Origin: DAOMFB01 sp963801475
Lineage (GTDB): Bacteria; Acidobacteriota; Thermoanaerobaculia; UBA5066
Length of the DNA stretch: 64,000 bases
Direction of reading: 5' to 3'
Assembly (NCBI GenBank): GCA_963801475.1
Contig: CAWDEX010000001.1
Coordinates: forward strand, 1,302,001 to 1,366,000
Shown here: one piece after another, positions 38,599 through 47,227 of the stretch
How positions within the stretch are numbered: position 1 is the stretch's first letter
How the letters are laid out: the number at the start of each line of letters is the position of its first letter
The notes under the pieces: model-generated
The model's database searches: none
Told to the model about the DNA's origin: nothing
What the model saw: the letters and a program-made list of their open reading frames with translations, nothing else
Translations under genes and position numbers: made by a program

Positions 38599-39312
38599 AT
38601 GCCGACGGATCCGGGAACGCCCCCGACCCTGATGACCGTGGTCCGGAAGCTCGCCCGGCGCTACGGGCCGTCGAAGGGCCTTCCGACGAGCGGGGCCTTC
38701 GAGCTGGTCCTCTGGGAGAACGTGGCCTACCTCGCCGACGACGAGCAGCGCTCCAAGGCCTTCGCGCTCCTGAAGGAAAGAGTGGGGACGACGCCGAAGG
38801 AGGTCCTGAAGGCTCCGGCCGCGGCCCTCCGCGCGGTCGCCGGGCACGGCATCCTGGCGGCGCGTTCCGCCGGGAAGCTGCGCGAGGCCGCCCGGCTCGC
38901 CGTCGAGGAGTTCGACGGGGATCTCGACCGGGTCGTGGCCGGGCCGGTCCCGGCGGCCAAGAAGGCGCTCCGGAGGTTTCCGGGGATCGGCAACCCCGGC
39001 GCCGAGAAGATCCTCCTCTTCCTGCGGCGTCATCCGTCGCTGGCGGCGGAGTCGAACGGCCTCCGGGTCCTGACCCGGGTCGGTCTCTGCCGGGACGAGA
39101 AGAGCTTCGCGGCGACGTACGCCGCGGCATGCGAGCTGGCGGCCCGGGAGCTGGGCGACGACGTGGACGTCCTGATGACGGCCCATCGCCTTCTGCGCCG
39201 GCACGGACAGGAACTCTGCAGACGCTCGGCGCCGGCGTGCGAGCCATGTCCGCTCCGGCAGGACTGCCGGTTCGCCCGGTCCCTCGAGAGCTCGAGGCGC
39301 CGGCCGGTCTAG
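38599..39312 (+). CDS. HhH-GPD/endonuclease III-like FeS protein with altered catalytic residues
   Basis: 237 residues from ATG 38599. The fold is that of endonuclease III: helix-hairpin-helix RRFPGIGNPGAEKILLF (125-141) and a C-terminal [4Fe-4S] ligand set C-X6-C-X2-C-X5-C (Cys207, 214, 217, 223). The EndoIII catalytic lysine position in the hairpin is Pro133, and the VDTH segment aligns with AESN, putting Glu151 where the catalytic Asp normally is. DNA binding is likely, while base-excision activity is uncertain and lyase activity unlikely. It shares its CTAG stop with the convergent MFS gene. Confidence 0.85.
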   Translation: MPTDPGTPPTLMTVVRKLARRYGPSKGLPTSGAFELVLWENVAYLADDEQRSKAFALLKERVGTTPKEVLKAPAAALRAVAGHGILAARSAGKLREAARLAVEEFDGDLDRVVAGPVPAAKKALRRFPGIGNPGAEKILLFLRRHPSLAAESNGLRVLTRVGLCRDEKSFAATYAAACELAARELGDDVDVLMTAHRLLRRHGQELCRRSAPACEPCPLRQDCRFARSLESSRRRPV

Positions 39313-40607
39313 CCCTTCGGTGCGCCGGTCGTCGTGATCGTCTCGAGGCCCTGGTTGCCCGCTCCCGCCTCGCTCCGGTGAAGGCGCCAGGAGAAGAAGA
39401 GGCCGAAGATGCCGAGCAGCGAGAAGAGCCACATGCCGGCGCTGTAGCCTCCGGGGTTCTGCGCGCTCGCGTGGAAGAGATCGTTGAGCCCGCCGATGGC
39501 CCAGCTGACGATGGCCCAGCCGATCTGCTGGCAGAGCGTCATGAGGGCATAGGCCGTTCCGAGCTTCTTCTCGTCGACGAGGTAGGCGACCGACGGCCAC
39601 ATGACGGCGGGAATCAGGGAGAACGAGACGCCCATCATGGCGACGGGAACGCCGATCGGGAGCCGCGTGTAGGCGAGGAGGAGGAACACGGGGAGGAGGA
39701 GCGCCGAGCCCGCGGCCATGAGGAGGGCGCGCTTTCCGATCCGGTCGGCGAGCAGGCCGAAGAGGGGCGTGGCGATCATGGCCGTGAGCGGCAGGAGGCC
39801 GTTCAGGAAGCCGGCCGTCTCCGGTGAGACGCCGCGGGCGTCGGTGAAGAAGATGTTCGCGAAACGGCGGAAGGGGAAGATGGCCGAGTAGAACGTCACG
39901 CAGAGCCCGACGACCCACCAGTACCCCCGGGAGAACTTGACGAGGTCGCCGAAGACGAGCCTGTCCGTGGAGCCGCCGTGGCCGAGCGTGAACCGGCGGG
40001 CGGCGCTGCGCTCCAGGAGGAAGTAAACGACGCCGGAGACGATGCAAAGCCCGCCGACTCCGGCGGCGAGCAGCAGGGGCGGCTGCCACGAGCCGAAGAG
40101 CCCGGAGGCCCAGCTCCGCGAGTTGTCCGCCGCCACCGAACCGAGACGGGCAATCGTCAGGTTCATCGCCATCGCGAAGGAGAGTTCCTTCCCCTTGAAC
40201 CACTTCGCGAGCGCCGTCGTGATGGCGACGATGAGAGGCTCGGACCCGAGGCCGAGGGCGAACCGCCCGGCCATCATGAGCGGGAAGCGGGGGGAGAGCG
40301 CGATGAGGAGGCCGGCGAGGGCGGCGATCGACCCGAAGAGGAGGACCGCCCGCGTCGTCCCGGCGCGGTCGATGATGACGCCGCCGAGCAGGAGGACGAG
40401 GAGCGCCGCTACGTTGTACGCGGAGTCGAGGAGGCCGATCTGCGCCTGCGTGAAGCCGAGCTGGCTCTCGAGGAGCGGCCCGACCGGGTTCATCGCGTCG
40501 AAGACGTAGTAGTTCGCGAACATCCCGAGGCTGACGAAGACGAGGACGAGCCAGCGCCAGGCGCGCGTCGGCTCCGGGCGGTCCGAGAGGGCGGCCGTCG
40601 TCTGCAT
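39309..40607 (-). CDS. Major facilitator superfamily transporter
   Basis: 432 residues with twelve hydrophobic segments and MFS motifs DRAGTTRAVL (motif A-like loop 2-3), GRFALGLGSEP (motif C region) and LADRIGKRALLM in the second half. The MFSD1-like/dicarboxylate-like N-terminus (FANYYVFDAMNPVGPLL) suggests an organic solute or small peptide. It follows the S9 peptidase gene by 12 bases on the same strand, so it may import peptidase products. The stop codon lies within CTAG shared with the HhH gene. Confidence 0.9.
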   Translation of the reverse strand: MQTTAALSDRPEPTRAWRWLVLVFVSLGMFANYYVFDAMNPVGPLLESQLGFTQAQIGLLDSAYNVAALLVLLLGGVIIDRAGTTRAVLLFGSIAALAGLLIALSPRFPLMMAGRFALGLGSEPLIVAITTALAKWFKGKELSFAMAMNLTIARLGSVAADNSRSWASGLFGSWQPPLLLAAGVGGLCIVSGVVYFLLERSAARRFTLGHGGSTDRLVFGDLVKFSRGYWWVVGLCVTFYSAIFPFRRFANIFFTDARGVSPETAGFLNGLLPLTAMIATPLFGLLADRIGKRALLMAAGSALLLPVFLLLAYTRLPIGVPVAMMGVSFSLIPAVMWPSVAYLVDEKKLGTAYALMTLCQQIGWAIVSWAIGGLNDLFHASAQNPGGYSAGMWLFSLLGIFGLFFSWRLHRSEAGAGNQGLETITTTGAPKG

Positions 40608-40619
40608 GAAGCGCGGAGC

Positions 40620-42530
40620 TTACTTGGTCCCGGCCGCCCCGAGGAACCTGTCGAACCAGCGGACGAGGGCGACGTTCGCCCGGATCCGGTTCGGAAGCCT
40701 CCGGAAGCCGTGGCCCTCGTCGGAGAAGAGGATGTACTCGACGGGGATCTTCCGGGCGTTCAGCTCGGCGACGAGCTGGGTCGCCTCGGCCACGGGAACG
40801 TTCGTGTCGTTCCGCCCGTGGAGGACGAGGACCGGCGTCTTGAGGAAGCGGACCTTGAAGAGGGGAGAGAGATTCCGGAGAAGCTCGGCCTGCTTCTTCG
40901 GGTCGCCGTATTCGGATTTCGAGATCTCAGCCATCCACGGCTCGGTGTTCTCGAAGAAGCTGAGGAAGTTGACGATGCCGTAGAGGTCGGCTCCCGCGGC
41001 GTAGTCGTCCGGGAAGGCCGTGAGCGCGGCCACCGTGACCCATCCGCCGTACGAGCCTCCCATGATGCCGACGCGCGTCGGGTCCGCGACCTTCCGCTCC
41101 ACCGCCCAGTCCCGGCAGGCCTTGACGTCCCTGAGGACGTCGATGCGCTTGCCCTGGTCGTCGAGGGCGAGGAAGGTCCGGCCGAAGTCCGACGAGCCCC
41201 GGACGTTCGGCGCGAGGACGGAGATCCCCCGCGCGAGAAGCGCCTGATAGTCGGCCCGGAACGAGGGCCTCTCCTGCGCCTCGGGGCCTCCGTGGAAGGA
41301 GAGGACGAGGGGTCCGGGCCCGGCGACCCCCTTCGGGCGGTAGAGCCAGCTCCAGAGGGGCTTGCCGTCGAAGGTCGTGATCTTCACGAGCTCGGGCTTC
41401 ACCAGGTCCGCGAGGTCGACCCCGTCGTGGGCGCTTTTCGTGAGCTGCGAGTAGAGACCCGTCTTCAGGTCGAGGACCCAGATGTCGCTCGGCTGCGTCG
41501 AGCCCGACAGCGCGAGGGCCAGCTTCGAGCCGTCCTTCGAGAGCGAGAGGCCTCCGGCGATCTCGCCCGGCAGGGCGGGCGCCGGTGCGAGGGCCTTCCT
41601 CCTCAGGTCGTAGAAGGCCAGCTCGCTCCGCCCGGCGACGTTCCAGAGGAGAACCGCCCGGGTCCCGGCCTCGTCGAGGGCGAACGTCGTCAGCTCGGCG
41701 TCCTCGCGGGCGGCGAGGACCTTGAAGGAGCCCGCCGTTCCCCGCGCGACGTCGATCCGGCCGAACGCCGTCGTCTCGCGGCCCGCGTTCGTCGCGACGT
41801 AGACGGCTTTCCCGTCGGGCGCGAGCCTCCCGTCGTAGCTCGCCGGTCCCTCGTGTGGCGTCAGGTGGATCTCGGCCTTCGTGGTCGCGTCGACGAGATA
41901 GAGGTCCGAGAAGCCGCGCTGCGGGCTTCGCCGGAGGAGGAGTTTCTTTCCGTCGCGCGAGAAGTCCAAAAGGCCGCCACTCCCCTGGTTCTCGGCCGCG
42001 AGTGCGAGCGCCCCCGTTCCGGCGTCCCAGACCCAGGCGTCGATGTGCGTCCGGAAACGACGATTGGAGGCGATCGCCAGCGCCTTTCCGTCCGCCCGGT
42101 ACGGGCCGAGACGGTTCATCTCGCTCCCCCCGTCCGTGATCCGTTTCGGGTCGGAACCGTCGGGGTTCACGGTCCAGACCTGGGTGTTCATCCCGCCGCC
42201 CGGAGCGATCCCGTAGGCGATTCGCGAGCCGTCGGGCGACCAGGCTACCGGTCCGGCGGGGTCCTCGGTCCGGATCAGAGGGACGGGCGCACCGCCGTCG
42301 GCCGCGGCGACCCACACCTGCGGCAGGCCGCTGGCGTTCGAAACGAACGCGATCCGCTTCGCGTCGGGCGAGAAGCTCGGCGACGTCGCGCTCGCGACCT
42401 TCATCAGGGCGGTCACGGAGGCTTCGAGCGGATCGGGCGCGGGCGTCTGGGCCGAGGCTGGAAGAGCCGCGAGCAGGGCGACCGGAAGGAGACGGCGGAA
42501 GGGCAGATGCATGTCGCGAGGACTCCTCAT
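40620..42530 (-). CDS. Secreted S9 family (prolyl oligopeptidase-type) peptidase
   Basis: 636 residues. A signal peptide (…RRLLPVALLAALPASAQ) exports it. The N-terminal two thirds is a TolB/PD40-type propeller (FSPDAKRIAFVS, WSPDGSRIAY); the C-terminal alpha/beta hydrolase has GGSYGG (Ser493), Asp575 in HGRND and His607 in DEGHGF. It should cleave short peptides in the periplasm. ATG 42530 overlaps the kinase stop (ATGA). ATG 42512, with GAGGAG nine bases upstream, is an alternative giving a shorter signal peptide. The MFS gene follows. Confidence 0.92.
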   Translation of the reverse strand: MRSPRDMHLPFRRLLPVALLAALPASAQTPAPDPLEASVTALMKVASATSPSFSPDAKRIAFVSNASGLPQVWVAAADGGAPVPLIRTEDPAGPVAWSPDGSRIAYGIAPGGGMNTQVWTVNPDGSDPKRITDGGSEMNRLGPYRADGKALAIASNRRFRTHIDAWVWDAGTGALALAAENQGSGGLLDFSRDGKKLLLRRSPQRGFSDLYLVDATTKAEIHLTPHEGPASYDGRLAPDGKAVYVATNAGRETTAFGRIDVARGTAGSFKVLAAREDAELTTFALDEAGTRAVLLWNVAGRSELAFYDLRRKALAPAPALPGEIAGGLSLSKDGSKLALALSGSTQPSDIWVLDLKTGLYSQLTKSAHDGVDLADLVKPELVKITTFDGKPLWSWLYRPKGVAGPGPLVLSFHGGPEAQERPSFRADYQALLARGISVLAPNVRGSSDFGRTFLALDDQGKRIDVLRDVKACRDWAVERKVADPTRVGIMGGSYGGWVTVAALTAFPDDYAAGADLYGIVNFLSFFENTEPWMAEISKSEYGDPKKQAELLRNLSPLFKVRFLKTPVLVLHGRNDTNVPVAEATQLVAELNARKIPVEYILFSDEGHGFRRLPNRIRANVALVRWFDRFLGAAGTK

Positions 42531-44641
42531 CGGGATTCTCCGGCGGCGGCGAGGGCCTCCGCGAGGGCTTTCTTCAGCGTGGGGGCGTTCGGCTCGAGGC
42601 GTTCCGCTTCCCGGAGCGCGGCGAGGGCCTCGTTCGGGCGGCCGCGAGCCATCTCGAGCTTCCCGAGGATGAGCCAGGCCGGGTAGAAGTTCCGGTCGAG
42701 GTCGATCGTCTTCCTGAGCTGGTCGGCGGCGTCGCCGGGGCGCCCCTGAAGCTCGAGCTCCTCGGCGAGGTGAAGGTTCGCCACGAGAGAGAGCGGCTCC
42801 AGTTCGAGGAGCTTCTTCCCCTGTTCGAAGGACTCGTCGCGGCGCCCCGTCTGCGAGAGGAGGTGCGCGTACCAGTGGCGCGCGTCGACGGAGGAGGGGT
42901 CGATCCCGAGCGCCTTCCGGAAGAGGGCTTCGGACGCGGCCGCGTCGTGATCGTGGAACCAGGTCACGTGCGCGAGGACGGCGAGGGCGCCGGCGTTGTC
43001 CGGATCGATCTCGAGAGATCTCCGGGCCGCGTCCTTCGCGCGCGGGAACGCCTCGTTGCCAGCTCGGTAGCCGACGTACCCGAGGACGTCCCAGGTGGCC
43101 GCCAGCCCCGCCCAGGCGGGCGCGTAGGACGGATCGCGGTCGAGCGCCTGGCGGAAGAGATCGAGCGCCTTGACGAGGTCCGCCTCGGTCCGTTTGGCCC
43201 AGTGATATCGCCCCTTGAGGTACAGGAGGTACGCCTCGCGGTCGGCGGTCGGCACCTTCGACATCTGGCGCCGCGCTTCGCCGGAGAGGTGGAGGCGAAG
43301 CGCCCGGGCGATCTCTCCCGCGATGTCGGCCTGGAGCGCCGGGACCTTCGCCCCTTCCCGCTCGTAGCTCTCGCCCCAGAGATGGCGTCCGTCCCGGGCG
43401 TCGACCAGGGAGACAGAGACGCCGAGCCGGTCGCCCGCGTTCCGCACCGCGCCCGTGAGAACGGCCTTTACGTTCAGCTCCCGCCCGGCGGCGATCGGGT
43501 CGACGGTGGCGTTCCGGAAGCGCGCCACGGTGCTCGCCGCCATGACGCGAAGTTCCGGAAGCTGCGCCATCGTCCGGATCAGGCTCTCGGTCAGGCCGTC
43601 GCCGACCCAGGCCAGCTCCGGCGTTCCCGTGGAGTTCACGAGCGGGAGGATCGCCAGGGAGTCGAGCGGCGGCGAGCGCCGGGCGCGGCTCCAGAAGACA
43701 CCGACTGCGGCGGCGAGCAGGAAGCCGGCGATGGTGATGCCGACCTTCAAGGCGCGGCGGGGAGGCGTCGAGAGGCGAGCCGACGGGACGGAACGGGCGG
43801 AAAGGGTGCGAAGGGCTTCCGCCAGCTCGACGCCGGACGCGAAGCGCTGCTCCGGGTCCTTCGCGAGGCAGCGGGTGACGACGGCCTGCAGCCCGTCCGG
43901 GATGCCGGCCTCATGCCCGGGAAGAGAGGGCGGATCGGCCTTCAGGATCGCGTGGAGCGTCTCCACGGCCGTGTCGCTCCGGAAGGCGCGCGAACCGGTC
44001 GCCATCTCGTAGAGGACGGCTCCGAAGGAGAAGACGTCCGACCGGGGTCCGGCGATCTCGCCGCGCACCTGCTCGGGAGACATGTAGCCGACGGTGCCCA
44101 GCACGACTCCGGGCGCCGTGAAGGCCGACGCGGTGGCGGCGGTCGACGCGCTGTCGTCCGGGAACGCCTGTCCCGGCCGGGCGAGGCCGAAGTCGAGGAG
44201 CTTCGCGCCCGACGGGCTGAGGAAGACGTTCGACGGCTTCAGGTCGCGGTGGACGGTGCCGCCGGCGTGGGCCTGGGCGAGGCCCGCCGCCATCTCCCGG
44301 GCCACGCGGAGCAGCTCGTCCCCGGCGATCGAACCGCGGAGCAGCCGGTCGTGGAGCGTCTCGCCCTCGAGGAGCTCCATGACCAGGTAGTCGACGTCCC
44401 CCTCGGACCCGACGTCGTGGAGCGTGCAGATGTTCGGGTGCGTCAGCCGCGACGCGATCTGCGCCTCGCGGAGGAGCCGCCGGCGCGACGCGGGGTCGCC
44501 GTCCCCCCGTTTCAGGGCCTTGAGCGCGACGAGCCGTCCGAGGCGCGTGTCGCGCGCCTTCCAGACCTCTCCCATCCCCCCGGAGCCGAGCGGCTCGAGG
44601 ATTTCGTAGGGTCCGAGGCGGCAGCCCGTCGCGATCGTCAT
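42527..44641 (-). CDS. Transmembrane Ser/Thr protein kinase with TolB-N-like and TPR C-terminal domains (kinase 4)
   Basis: 704 residues. The kinase domain is complete: GSGGMGEV (19-26), Lys41, HRDLKPSN (131-138), DFG (150-152) and SPEQ near 188-191. A membrane helix spans about 298-317. The outside part starts with a segment like the CadC/adenylate cyclase-associated TolB-N fold (LAILPLVNST…, to about 455). At least five TPR units follow (about 470-700). AATAAT lies 12 bases upstream of ATG 44641. It is co-operonic with an S9 peptidase and an MFS transporter, so it may sense peptide or nutrient status. Confidence 0.92.
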   Translation of the reverse strand: MTIATGCRLGPYEILEPLGSGGMGEVWKARDTRLGRLVALKALKRGDGDPASRRRLLREAQIASRLTHPNICTLHDVGSEGDVDYLVMELLEGETLHDRLLRGSIAGDELLRVAREMAAGLAQAHAGGTVHRDLKPSNVFLSPSGAKLLDFGLARPGQAFPDDSASTAATASAFTAPGVVLGTVGYMSPEQVRGEIAGPRSDVFSFGAVLYEMATGSRAFRSDTAVETLHAILKADPPSLPGHEAGIPDGLQAVVTRCLAKDPEQRFASGVELAEALRTLSARSVPSARLSTPPRRALKVGITIAGFLLAAAVGVFWSRARRSPPLDSLAILPLVNSTGTPELAWVGDGLTESLIRTMAQLPELRVMAASTVARFRNATVDPIAAGRELNVKAVLTGAVRNAGDRLGVSVSLVDARDGRHLWGESYEREGAKVPALQADIAGEIARALRLHLSGEARRQMSKVPTADREAYLLYLKGRYHWAKRTEADLVKALDLFRQALDRDPSYAPAWAGLAATWDVLGYVGYRAGNEAFPRAKDAARRSLEIDPDNAGALAVLAHVTWFHDHDAAASEALFRKALGIDPSSVDARHWYAHLLSQTGRRDESFEQGKKLLELEPLSLVANLHLAEELELQGRPGDAADQLRKTIDLDRNFYPAWLILGKLEMARGRPNEALAALREAERLEPNAPTLKKALAEALAAAGESR

Positions 44642-44686
44642 TCGGCCAGCGGGATTATTCCCTGCGAGAGCCCGGCGTCCCTTCCT

Positions 44687-45286
44687 TCAGGGGAGGGAAA
44701 GGCGCAGGAGCGTACCGGCCTCGTCCCTCGTCAGGACCCGGTAGGCGGGACGGCGCGCCCGGGAAAACCCGTCGCTGTGGTGAATGGCAGGGTAGCCTTT
44801 TGCCTTCATCGCCGCGTCGAGGCGGCTCCATTCCGCGCGGTTCAGGGGCCCGAGAGGCCGGGCCGCGAGCTGCTTGCCGAGGACCGTCCACGACTCGAGA
44901 AAGAGGGCCGTGTCGGGCTCGAAGGCCCGGGCGCTCCCCAGGAAGGCGGCCAGAAGGGCGTCGGCGGTCCCGCCGCGGTCGCGGTACGGGCGGAGGTTCA
45001 GACGCACGAGGGCGCCGTCCGGCCGGAGCGGGACGAGGAGCGGCTCGCCCGGCGAGGTCTGGCCGAGCGAGGCCCACTCCGCCCGGAGCCACGCCCGCGC
45101 CGACTCCTCGTCGGCGACGGCGTGCTCGCCGCCGCACGTCGCCTGGTAGAGCCACTTGTAGGCGTCCTCGATCCGGGTTTCGGGGTCGCTCGCGAAGGCG
45201 TCGAGGGCGAAAGGGAGAAGGGCATGGGCGGAGAGCGCTGCGGCGAGGAGCAGCGGAGCCGCCGGCAGGAGGTGGAGACCGGGCAC
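44687..45286 (-). CDS. Secreted protein of unknown function
   Basis: 199 residues if it starts at GTG 45286. That start gives a good signal peptide (VPGLHLLPAAPLLLAAALSAHA) and sits six bases after a GAGAAT hexamer, whereas the longer ATG form (45340) puts 18 charged residues ahead of it. The mature protein includes EDAYKWLYQATCGGEHAV and IHHSDGFSRARRPAYRVLT, conserved-looking segments in no family I recognise. The single Cys, His and Glu cluster could be an active site or metal site. It is divergent from panB and 45 bases ahead of kinase 4, which is read on the same strand. Confidence 0.7.
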   Translation of the reverse strand: MPGLHLLPAAPLLLAAALSAHALLPFALDAFASDPETRIEDAYKWLYQATCGGEHAVADEESARAWLRAEWASLGQTSPGEPLLVPLRPDGALVRLNLRPYRDRGGTADALLAAFLGSARAFEPDTALFLESWTVLGKQLAARPLGPLNRAEWSRLDAAMKAKGYPAIHHSDGFSRARRPAYRVLTRDEAGTLLRLSLP

Positions 45287-45292
45287 GGGCCG

Positions 45293-45298
45293 ATTCTC
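45293..45298 (-). promoter_or_regulatory. -10-like GAGAAT (minus) setting a leaderless GTG start
   Basis: Read on the minus strand, GAGAAT then CGGCCC then GTG. The six-base spacing matches other leaderless starts in the window. Confidence 0.35.
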
Positions 45299-45425
45299 GC
45301 AGGGAGGCCGGGGGCGTGCTAACGTGACTTCGGCTTTCATCGGGGCTTCCCGAGAGAGACCCGTTTTTCGGCATTCCGTTTCGCTTCGCCCCGACGCCTC
45401 TCACTTCCCAGGAAGGAGACAGCGC

Positions 45426-46334
45426 ATGAGCACCCCTCCCGCCGCCCGCCCCCGCGTCACGCCGCCCTCCCTCCGGGCAAAGAAGGCGCGCGGCGAGCCG
45501 GTCACGATGGTCACGGCCTACGACTATCCTTCGGCGCTCGCGGCCGACCGGGCGAATCTCGACGCGATCCTCGTCGGCGACTCGCTCGGCATGGTCGTCC
45601 TCGGATATGACGACACCCTCCGGGTGACGATGGAGGAGATGCTCCACCACGCCCGGGCCGTGGCCCGGGCGCGGCCGCGGGCCCTTCTCGTCGGCGACAT
45701 GCCGTTCCTCTCGTACCAGACCTCCCTCGCGGACGCGATCCGGAACGCCGGGCGCTTCCTGGCCGACGGCGGCATGGACGCCGTGAAGCTCGAGGGGGGA
45801 GCGGAACGCGCCGCGACGGCCCACGCCCTCGTCGACGCCGGGATCCCCGTCATGGGACACATCGGGTTGATGCCGCAGTCGATCCGCGCCCTCGGCAGCT
45901 ACCGCGCGCAGGGGGGGACGGCGACGGCCGCCCGCCGACTCCTCGAGGAGGCGCTGTCGCTCGAAGGCGCGGGCTGTTTCGCGATCGTCCTCGAGGCCGT
46001 CCCCGACCGGGTCGCGACCCTCGTCACGAAGAGCCTCTCCATCCCGACGATCGGCATCGGCGCGGGAGCGGGCTGCGACGGGCAGGTCCTCGTCTTCCAC
46101 GACGTCGTCGGGCTCCAGGACAGCCTCGAGCCCCGCTTCGTGAAGCGCTACGGGAGCCTTCTCCAGGAGGCTCAAAGGGCCCTCGAGGCCTACGGGCGCG
46201 ACGTCGCCGAGCGACGCTTCCCGGCGCCGGAACACACCTACTCGATTCCGGACGAAGAGTGGGATCGTCTCCGGCGCGATCTCGAGGCGAACCCGCCCGC
46301 CTCTCTCCCGCGAAAGGCGCCCGTCGCTTGGTGA
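45426..46334 (+). CDS. panB: 3-methyl-2-oxobutanoate hydroxymethyltransferase
   Basis: 302 residues from ATG 45426, seven bases after AGGAAGGAGAC. PanB transfers a hydroxymethyl group from methylene-tetrahydrofolate to 2-oxoisovalerate, giving ketopantoate. Motifs: TAYDYPSA, VGDSLGMV (metal-binding Asp), DMPF-SY, KLEGG, GHIGLMPQ, GIGAG-GCDGQVLV-HD-VG. It is first in a cytosolic pantothenate cluster panB-panE-panC-coaX. The overlap with panE is GTGA. Confidence 0.96.
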   Translation: MSTPPAARPRVTPPSLRAKKARGEPVTMVTAYDYPSALAADRANLDAILVGDSLGMVVLGYDDTLRVTMEEMLHHARAVARARPRALLVGDMPFLSYQTSLADAIRNAGRFLADGGMDAVKLEGGAERAATAHALVDAGIPVMGHIGLMPQSIRALGSYRAQGGTATAARRLLEEALSLEGAGCFAIVLEAVPDRVATLVTKSLSIPTIGIGAGAGCDGQVLVFHDVVGLQDSLEPRFVKRYGSLLQEAQRALEAYGRDVAERRFPAPEHTYSIPDEEWDRLRRDLEANPPASLPRKAPVAW

Positions 46335-47227
46335 TGCTCGTCGGCACCGGGGCGCTCGCGACCCTCTTCGCGGCCCGGCTCGGCGCGATCGTCCCCGTCA
46401 CCGTCCTTGGCTCGTGGGGGGAGGCGCTCGCCGCCTTTCGCGAGAGAGGCGCGACGCTCGAGACCGGGGAGGGGACGGTTCGCGTCCCCGTCGCCGCGAC
46501 GTCCGATCCGGCCGGCTGCCGCGGGGCGCGGCTGGCCCTCGTCCTCGTGAAGGCCGGCTCGACCGCGAGGGCCGCCGGCATGATCCGGTCGTTCCTCGCG
46601 CCGGACGGCCTCGCGGTGACCCTTCAGAACGGCCTTGGGAACGCCGAGGCGCTCGTCGCGGCGCTGGGAGAGGAGCGCGTCGTGACCGGAACGGCGGAGG
46701 TCGGCGCGACGCTCGTGTCGCCGGGGCGGGCCCGCTCCGGCGGCGGGAGGCGGATCTCTCTCGCCGCCCACCCGAGGGTCGCGGAGGTCGAAGCGCTTCT
46801 CTCCCGGGCGGGCTTCGAGGTCTCGATCGTACCGGATGCGAAGCGGCTTCTCTGGGAGAAGCTCTCGGTCACGGCGCCGCTCCTTCCGCTGACGGCGCTT
46901 CTCGGCGTGACCAACGGTGAAGTCCTCCGCCGTCCCTCCGCCCGGGCCCTCCTCGACGCCGCGGCGCGGGAGGTCGTGGCGACGGCGGCGGCTCTTGGCA
47001 TCGAGTTTCCGTCCGGAGATCCGGGCGAGGCGGCGAGACGTGTGGCGCTCTCGACGGCCGGAAACGTCTCTTCGATGCTCCAGGACGTCCGGCGGGGGGG
47101 CGCGACCGAGGTCGACGCGATCAACGGCGAGGTGGTTGCGGCGGCCCGACGGCTCGGCGTCCCCGCCCCGGTGAACGAGACGCTCTGGCTCGGAGTTCGA
47201 GCCCTCGCCGAGGGGGGGGTGGCATGA
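46331..47227 (+). CDS. panE: 2-dehydropantoate 2-reductase (ketopantoate reductase, ApbA/PanE family)
   Basis: 298 residues from GTG 46331, overlapping the panB stop (GTGA); ATG 46334 is nearly as good. NADPH-binding VGTGALATLFAARLG is at the N-terminus, LVKAGST at 70-76, QNGLGN near 97 and catalytic-region Lys in LLWEKLSVTAPLLPLTALLG. It reduces ketopantoate to pantoate. The surrounding panB and panC genes fix this role among ApbA-family reductases. Confidence 0.93.
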   Translation: MMLVGTGALATLFAARLGAIVPVTVLGSWGEALAAFRERGATLETGEGTVRVPVAATSDPAGCRGARLALVLVKAGSTARAAGMIRSFLAPDGLAVTLQNGLGNAEALVAALGEERVVTGTAEVGATLVSPGRARSGGGRRISLAAHPRVAEVEALLSRAGFEVSIVPDAKRLLWEKLSVTAPLLPLTALLGVTNGEVLRRPSARALLDAAAREVVATAAALGIEFPSGDPGEAARRVALSTAGNVSSMLQDVRRGGATEVDAINGEVVAAARRLGVPAPVNETLWLGVRALAEGGVA

